Positions 58,485 through 64,000 of a stretch of 64,000 nucleotides of DNA are shown one piece after another. Made by a program: the position numbers and the translations under genes. Under the pieces are notes generated by a model. It worked only from the letters and a program-made list of their open reading frames with translations, made no database searches and was not told the DNA's origin. The stretch covers positions 1 to 64,000 of the forward strand of contig CAWESS010000007.1 of NCBI GenBank assembly GCA_963811825.1. Reading direction: 5' to 3'. Within the stretch, counting starts at the first letter, position 1. The number at the start of each line of letters is the position of its first letter. This stretch comes from Fodinibacter sp963811825. GTDB taxonomy: Bacteria > Actinomycetota > Actinomycetes > Actinomycetales > Dermatophilaceae.

Positions 58485-60648
58485 ATGACGAACCCGACGG
58501 ATGCCGTGACGCCACCCCCCGCTCTCCTCCGCCCCCCCGACCGCCCCCTCCCCTGCGCTGGCCGAGGCTGCTCGCACGGCGCTGCGGCGCCTCGTCGGGC
58601 GCGACGACGCCGACTTCCGCGACGGTCAGCTCGAGGCCATCTCCGCCCTCGTGGCCGACCGGTCCCGGGTGCTCGTCGTGCAACGCACCGGCTGGGGCAA
58701 GTCCGCGGTCTACTTCGTGTCGACCGCGCTGCGGCGCGCGGAAGGTGCCGGGCCGACGGTCATCATCAGCCCGCTGCTGGCGCTCATGCGCGACCAGATC
58801 GCGGCGGCCGAGCGGGCCGGCATCCGGGCGGTGACGATGAACTCGGCCAATGCCCAGGACTGGGACGAGGTGCGAGGCGCGCTCGCGGCGGATGCCGTCG
58901 ACGTGCTCCTCGTGAGCCCCGAGAGGCTCAACAACCCGCGCTTTCGCGACGAGCAGCTGCCCGACCTGGCGCGGCGGTGCGGGCTGCTCGTGGTCGACGA
59001 GGCCCACTGCGTCAGCGACTGGGGCCACGACTTCCGGCCCGACTACCGGCGCATCCGCGACCTGCTCGTCGGGCTGCCGTCCGACACCCCGGTGCTGGCG
59101 ACGACCGCCACGGCCAACGCCCGGGTGGTCACCGACGTCGTCGAGCAGCTCGAGGTCGGCGGCCGGTCGGTACTCACCGTCCGCGGCGGGCTGGCACGTG
59201 ACTCGCTGCGCCTCGGGGTGCTGCGTTCGATGTCGCCCGAGCAGCGGCTGGGCTGGCTCGTGGCGCACCTGCACGAGCTGCCGGGCAGCGGCATCGTCTA
59301 CACGCTGACCGTCTCGGCCGCCGAGGACGTCGCGTCAGCGCTCTCGGACGCCGGGCTGTCGGTCGCGTCGTACACCGGGCGCACCGACCCGGCGGACCGT
59401 GAACGCCTCGAGGGGTCGCTGCGCCGCAACGAGGTCAAGGCGCTCGTCGCCACCTCGGCCCTCGGGATGGGGTTCGACAAGCCCGACCTCGGGTTCGTCG
59501 TGCACCTCGGGGCGCCGAGCTCGCCGGTCGCGTACTACCAGCAGGTCGGCCGTGCCGGTCGCGCCACCGAGCGGGCCGACGTGCTCCTGCTGCCCGGCCC
59601 CGAGGACAAGGACATCTGGGCCTACTTCGCGTCGGTGTCGATGCCACGCGAGGAGCAGGCCCAGAAGGTGCTCGACACCCTCGCCGCCGCGGGGCGGGCA
59701 CTGTCGACGGCGGCGCTCGAGACCGCGGTCGACGTGCGGCGCACCCGGCTCGAGCTGCTCCTGAAGGTGCTCGACGTCGACGGTGCGGTTCAGCGGGTCA
59801 CGGGTGGCTGGGTGTCGACGGGGGTGGCGTGGGTCTACGACGCCGAGCGCTACGAGCGGGTGGCCCAGGCCCGGCGGGTCGAGCAGCAGCTGATGCTCGA
59901 CTACGAGGCCAGCGACGCGTGCCGCATGGCCTTCCTCCAGGAGACGCTCGACGACGACACCGCGGTGGCCTGTGGCCGCTGCGACGGCTGCTCGGGGCCG
60001 TGGTACCCGACGAGCGTGCCGGATGCCGTGGTCGGCGCGGCCCGTGAACGCCTCACCCGGGCGGGAGTCGACCTCGACCCCCGGGTGCAGTGGCCGACCG
60101 GGATGGATCGCATCGGGGTGCCGGTCAAGGGGAAGATCGGTGCCGACGAGTCCCTGCAACCGGGGCGGGCGCTGGCCCGCATGTCAGACCTGGGGTGGGG
60201 CCAGCGCCTGCGCGAGGTGCTGCGCGAGGACACCCCGGCCAGCCCCGAGCTGCTGCGTGCCTGTGTGCCGGTGCTCGCCGAGTGGCCCTGGGCGCGGCGT
60301 CCGGTCGGCGTCGTCGCCGTACCGTCACGGTCACACCCGACTCTCGTGGCGTCGCTCGCGGCGGGGCTGGCGCAGATCGGCCGGCTGCCGCTGCTGGGCT
60401 CGCTCGACCTGGCCCACGGTGGCCCCGTCGGCGAGCCGGGTGGCAACAGCGCGTTCCGGCTCGCCGGGGTGTGGGAGCGGTTCGTGGTCGGACCCGACCT
60501 CGAGGCCGCCCTGGTCGGTGTCGACGGACCGGTGCTGCTCGTCGACGACCTCGTGTCATCCCGGTGGACCCTCACCGTTGCCGGCCGGGCGCTGCGTCAG
60601 GCCGGGGTCCCCGCGGTGCTGCCCTTCGCGCTCGCCGTCGACGGCTGA
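58485..60648 (+). CDS. recQ: RecQ-family ATP-dependent DNA helicase with C-terminal phosphoribosyltransferase-like domain, one frameshift
   Basis: About 720 residues: Walker A QRTGWGKSAVYF (Trp where PTGGGKS is usual), DEAH box VVDEAHCVSDWGHDFRPDYRRI, motif VI QQVGRAGRA, and a RecQ-C zinc site (ACRMAFLQETL then CGRCDGC). In place of an HRDC domain it ends with a phosphoribosyltransferase-like fold: VGVVAVPSRSHP and VLLVDDLVSSRWT. This architecture occurs in actinobacteria; the role of the last domain is unknown. One extra base near 58530, in a C-rich stretch, separates the ATG from ALAEAARTALRRL. Confidence 0.88.
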
Positions 60649-61340
60649 CCGGTCGACTCGTCAGCTCGGGGTGACTGGACACGCACCGTGAGCATCGGCA
60701 GGAAGAACTGCACGACCGGCCCGATGAGCAGCGCATACAGCACCGTCCCGACCCCGACGATGCCGCCGAGGGCGAATCCCAGCACGACGACCGTCACCTC
60801 GAGCGAGGTCCGCACCAGCCGGATCGAGCGGCCCGTGCGCCGCGCCAGCCCGGTCATCAGGCCGTCGCGCGGCCCCGGGCCGAGCTGGCTGCCGATGTAC
60901 ATCGCGCCGGCGACCCCGTTGCCGACGATCGCCAGGAGCATGACGGCGATGCGCCAGCCCAGTCCCTCGATGTCCGGCACGACGGCCAACGTCGCGTCGA
61001 TCGCGACCCCGATGACGACGGCGTTGAGCACCGTGCCCAGACCCGGCCACTGCCGCAGCGGGATCCAGAGCAGCAGCACGACGAACGAGACGACGATGCT
61101 CATCATCCCGTAGGACATCGGCACGTGCTGGATGAGCCCGTACTGGAGCACCCCCCACGGCTCGAGCCCGAGATCCGCCCGCAGCAACAACGCCATCGAG
61201 ATGCCGAACAACACGAGTCCGACGAGCAGCTGGACCACGCGGTGCGTCAACCGGCCGGCGCGCAGCTGCTCGAGGGGGTTCATGGGGACGAGCTCGACAC
61301 GCCGGCTCGCACCGCGTCGGAGGGCTTGGAGAGGGCTCAT
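60597..61340 (-). CDS. YczE/YitT-type integral membrane protein
   Basis: About 247 residues with five or six transmembrane helices (VVQLLVGLVLFGISMALLL, MMSIVVSFVVLLLWIPL, VLNAVVIGVAIDATLAV, and others), resembling Bacillus YczE and other DUF161-like proteins. The motif MYIGSQLGPGPRDGLMTGL is characteristic of the family. The start is uncertain between 61340 and 61283. Its 3' end overlaps recQ by 52 bases on the other strand. YczE genes are often adjacent to a MocR-type regulator, as here, which suggests regulation by it; the substrate is unknown. Confidence 0.8.
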   Translation of the reverse strand: MSPLQALRRGASRRVELVPMNPLEQLRAGRLTHRVVQLLVGLVLFGISMALLLRADLGLEPWGVLQYGLIQHVPMSYGMMSIVVSFVVLLLWIPLRQWPGLGTVLNAVVIGVAIDATLAVVPDIEGLGWRIAVMLLAIVGNGVAGAMYIGSQLGPGPRDGLMTGLARRTGRSIRLVRTSLEVTVVVLGFALGGIVGVGTVLYALLIGPVVQFFLPMLTVRVQSPRADESTGQPSTASAKGSTAGTPA

Positions 61341-61358
61341 GCGCACCAGCATGCCTCA

Positions 61359-61400
61359 GAAGTGGCCTTCACTTCGATAGCCAATCGTGAAAGAGTGGCC
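61359..61400. promoter_or_regulatory. Candidate MocR operator
   Basis: AGTGGCC occurs twice in direct orientation (61361-61367 and 61394-61400), 33 bases apart, about three helical turns. The first copy overlaps the palindrome GAAGTG-GCCTT-CACTTC (61359-61375). The site fills the 63-base gap between the divergent YczE and MocR genes. MocR/PdxR proteins commonly bind such direct repeats. Confidence 0.5.
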
Positions 61401-61403
61401 ACC

Positions 61404-62887
61404 ATGCCGACGCCCACCGTCTCCGCCGCCCGCACCGCCCGACTCGTCGGCACCCTCGCAACCGGCCGTCCGGCATACCGGGCCCTGGCCGACGCCCTGC
61501 GACTGGCGGTGGCCGACGGGCGCATCGCCGCCGGCACCCGGCTGCCCAGCGAGCGCGAGCTCACCGCCGCCCTGGACGTCAGCCGCACCACGGTCACCCG
61601 CGCGTATGCCGTGCTGCGCGAGAGCGGCTACCTCACCTCTCGCCGTGGGTCGGGCTCGGTGGCCGCACTCCCCTCGGGCAGCAGGGTGCGTGGCGCCGGG
61701 TCGCTCTTCCCCGCCGACCCGGACGAGGGCGTCATCGACCTCACCTGTGCGGCGACGCGCGCCCCGGCGGGAGTCGTCGAGGCGTACGAGCGCGCTGTCG
61801 CTCGGCTGCCCGCCCACCTGGCCGGAGCCGGCTACCTGACCTTCGGGATCCCCGAGCTGCGCGAGGTCATCGCCGACCGGTACACCGCCCGCGGGCTGCC
61901 GACGAAGCCCGACGACATCCTCGTCACCTCGGGTGCGGTCGCCGGCATGGGGATCGTCCTGCGGGCCCTGCTCGGCCACGGTGACCGGGTCGTCGTGGAG
62001 AGCCCGACCTACCCCAACACGGTCGAGGCCCTGCGCCGCGGTGGCGCCCGGCTCGTTCCGCTCGCCATGGATCCTGACGGGTGGGACGTCGCCGAGTCAG
62101 CACGCGCGGTCCGCTCGGCCAGAGCCGGCCTGGCCGTGTTGATCCCGGACTTCCACAACCCCACGGGGGCGCTGATGTCCGACGGCGACCGGGCGGTCCT
62201 CGCTCGGGCCCTCACCGCCGCCGGTACGGTCCCCGTCATCGACGAGACGATCGCGGAGGTGGACCTCGATGGCACGGCGGCGATGCCCCTGCCGTTCGCC
62301 GCGCACGACCCGCGCGCGATCAGCATCGGCAGCTCGTCGAAGTCGCACTGGGGAGGCCTGCGCACCGGGTGGATCCGCGCGCCCCGGGGCCTGCTTCCCG
62401 CACTGGTCGAGGCACGGGTCACGACCGACCTCGGCGCGCCGGTGCTCGAGCAGCTCGTCCTCCTCGAGCTGATGCGCACCTCCCCGGGCCTGACCCGCGA
62501 GCGCCGATCAGACCTCTGCTCATCACGCGATGCACTGGTCGGGGCGCTGCGGGAACAGCTGCCGGAGATCCGATTCCGGATGCCGCGTGGCGGGCTCTCG
62601 CTGTGGTGCGAGCTCCCCGAGCACCTCGACGCCACACCGTCGCCCTGGCTGCGGAGGACGCCGGGCTGCTCGTCGCCGCCGGACCACGGTTCGCCGTCGT
62701 CGGAGGTCTCGAGCGCTGGGTTCGCCTGCCCTACGTGCTGCCACCCGAAGTGATGGTGGACGCCGTGGGTCGCCTCGCCACCGCCCTCGAGGCAGCCCGC
62801 ACCCCCTCCCTTGCGTCCGGCACGTTGGCAGCTGGGGGAACCAACCTGCCGGACGCAAGCGGGCGGAGGCGACCGCTCGTCGCCTGA
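61404..62887 (+). CDS. MocR/PdxR-type GntR regulator with aminotransferase-like domain, one frameshift
   Basis: About 494 residues: N-terminal GntR winged helix (AYRALADALRLAVADGRIAAGTRLPSERELTAALDVSRTTVTRAYAVL, residues about 25-72) and a C-terminal fold-type I aminotransferase-like domain with the PLP lysine in ISIGSSSKSHWGGLRTGW and IPDFHNPTG before it. MocR proteins use PLP as a ligand to regulate genes of vitamin B6 or amine metabolism. One base is missing near 62633, before TVALAAEDAGLLVAAG. The C-terminal tail after the conserved part is unusual because it contains a perfect hairpin (62810-62859). Confidence 0.9.
62810..62859. repeat. Perfect 13-bp hairpin inside the MocR 3' end
   Basis: CTTGCGTCCGGCA (62810-62822) and TGCCGGACGCAAG (62847-62859) pair exactly, with GTTGG/CCAAC pairing inside. 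It lies in the last 26 codons of the MocR frame, past the conserved domain. It may be an intergenic-type repeat captured by the reading frame, or a terminator. Confidence 0.6.
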
Positions 62888-62940
62888 GTCCTCCCTCGTC
62901 GCGTGAGTCCACCCGGCACCCGGCGGATATCGTTGCGACG

Positions 62941-63913
62941 GTGACCTCGACCCAGCCCGCCCCGATCGTCGACCTCCTCGCCACCCTCGACCTCGAGGAG
63001 CTGGGGTCGGCCGTCATGAGCGTGCAGCCGATGTCGACCGCCGGGGCGGCGGACGGCGAGCTTCCGGTCCCGTTGCCCGAGACCTTCGCCGAGGACATCA
63101 CGCTGTTTCGCGGGCAGAGCCAGAAGCAGCCGCACGGACGGGTGTTCGGTGGTCAGGTGCTCGCCCAGGGCGTCATCGCCTGCGGCCGGACGGTGCGCGC
63201 CATCGAGGGCGGGCAGGACCGCCGACTGCACTCGCTGCACGCCTACTTCATGCGCCCCGGCGACGACACGCAGCCGATCACCTTCAGCGTCGAGCGCATG
63301 CGCGACGGCCGCTCGTTCTCGACCCGCCGGGTGCACGCCATCCAGCACGGCAAGCCGATCCTGTCGATGAGCGCCTCGTTCCAGGACCCCGACAGGGGCC
63401 TGGACCACCAGGACCCCTTCCCCGAGACTCCCGCTCCGGACTCCCTCCCCTCGCTGGCCGAGCTGTTCGCCGGGGTCGACCACCCGTCGGCGCGCCACCT
63501 GGCCGAGGGTCGAGCGATCGAGCAGCGGCACGTCGAGGGCAACCTCTTCGTCACCCCGGCCACCGAGCAGGTCGGCCGACCAGCGCGTCTGGATGCGGGC
63601 CAACGGCACGCTGCCCGACGACCCGCTCATCCACGACGCGGTGCTCGCCTACGCGTCGGACTACTCCCTGCTCGAGACGATCCTGCGCCGTCACGGCCGC
63701 ACGTGGACCACCAAGGGCCTGCGTGCCGCCAGCCTGGACCACGCGATGTGGTTCCACCGCCCTGCGCGGGCCGACGAGTGGATCCTCTACGCCGAGCACT
63801 CCCCCTCGGCCCAGGGCGGTCGGGGCCTCGGCGTCGGGCGGATGTTCACGCAGGACGGCGTGCTCATCGCGACCGTCGCCCAGGAAGGCATGCTCCGGGT
63901 CCCCCTCACCTGA
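62941..63913 (+). CDS. tesB: Acyl-CoA thioesterase II, one frameshift
   Basis: About 323 residues of the TesB double-hotdog family: FRGQSQKQPHGRVFGGQVLAQ is the N-terminal hotdog signature, LHSLHAYFMRPGDDTQPI and RRVHAIQHGKPILSMSASF follow, and the second hotdog has LDHAMWFHRPARADEWILY with the catalytic Asp. It hydrolyses medium- and long-chain acyl-CoA. The GTG at 62941 is the start. One extra base near 63572, before SADQRVWMRANG, breaks the frame; the corrected length is exact. Confidence 0.92.
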
Positions 63914-63920
63914 CCCGGGT

Positions 63921-64000
63921 TCAGAAGGCGACGACGGCGGCGGATGCGGGCGGGAGGCGCACGGCATCCCGGCCCAGGGACGTGCCTCCCTCGTCCCAGG
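63921..64000 (-). CDS. C-terminal fragment of a minus-strand gene
   Basis: On the minus strand the last 25 codons read through to a TGA at 63921-63923 with RDAVRLPPASAAVVAF at the end. This resembles the C-terminal beta domain of GH13 enzymes (LPPASAAV type), but too little is present to assign a function. It is convergent with tesB. Confidence 0.45.
   Translation of the reverse strand, partial: WDEGGTSLGRDAVRLPPASAAVVAF

Overview
The window is chromosomal DNA of a high-GC Gram-positive actinobacterium, most likely a Micrococcales member of the Intrasporangiaceae type. The evidence is the GC-rich codon use, the many GTG starts with GTGA/ATGA overlaps, paired clpP1/clpP2, a folC/DUF4233/ndk set, Rv2466c-like and Ddn-like proteins, and a translational-type ileS T-box. 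This placement is inference; no rRNA is present. I see no phage, insertion sequence or CRISPR array.

Layout. 1-5.4 kb (minus): a sugar-nucleotide operon (4,6-dehydratase, UDP-sugar dehydrogenase, aminotransferase, phosphoglycosyl transferase, acetyltransferase) resembling the bacillosamine/Pgl pathway. 5.5-7.5 kb: ArsR-SRPBCC pair, VOC protein, flavin/PNPOx protein. 7.5-15.7 kb: lpdA, ndk, DUF4233 and folC, interrupted by a small CDF transporter and a large LuxR/ATPase regulator. 15.8-21.6 kb: secreted M14 carboxypeptidase and ileS with a T-box leader. 21.6-27.9 kb: a cobalamin riboswitch controlling two surface proteins and an ECF transporter. 27.9-33.8 kb: NUDIX protein, acyltransferase, valS, a C39-like peptidase, a LacI regulator. 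33.8-41.2 kb: clpX, clpP2, clpP1 and tig, interrupted by a SHOCT protein and an MFS/LacI pair. 41.4-48 kb: M43 protease, TrkAH, tRNA-Gly, tRNA-Pro, trmB, a SpoIIE phosphatase, rpiB and a DsbA-like protein. 48-55.4 kb: pepN, mscS, truncated haemoglobin, alpha-glucosidase, GDPD and a conserved hypothetical. 55.4-64 kb: thioesterase, a repeat-rich intergenic island, beta-lactamase-like hydrolase, Ddn-like protein, recQ, a YczE/MocR pair, tesB, and the end of one more gene.

The most interesting unit is 21.6-27.9 kb. A B12 riboswitch precedes a LAXTG-anchored protein with prenyltransferase-like alpha/alpha repeats, a second anchored protein with a DUF4430-like domain, then EcfT, a double EcfA and an EcfS-like membrane protein. 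The two surface proteins look like the alpha and beta domains of intrinsic factor/transcobalamin divided between two genes, suggesting a surface B12 capture system that feeds an ECF importer.

About twenty genes, including single-copy essential ones (ileS, valS, tig, ndk), carry single-base frameshifts, mostly +1 at G/C-rich sites. I read these as probable consensus errors and give whole-gene coordinates that span them. Amino-acid lengths quoted for such genes assume the shifts are corrected.
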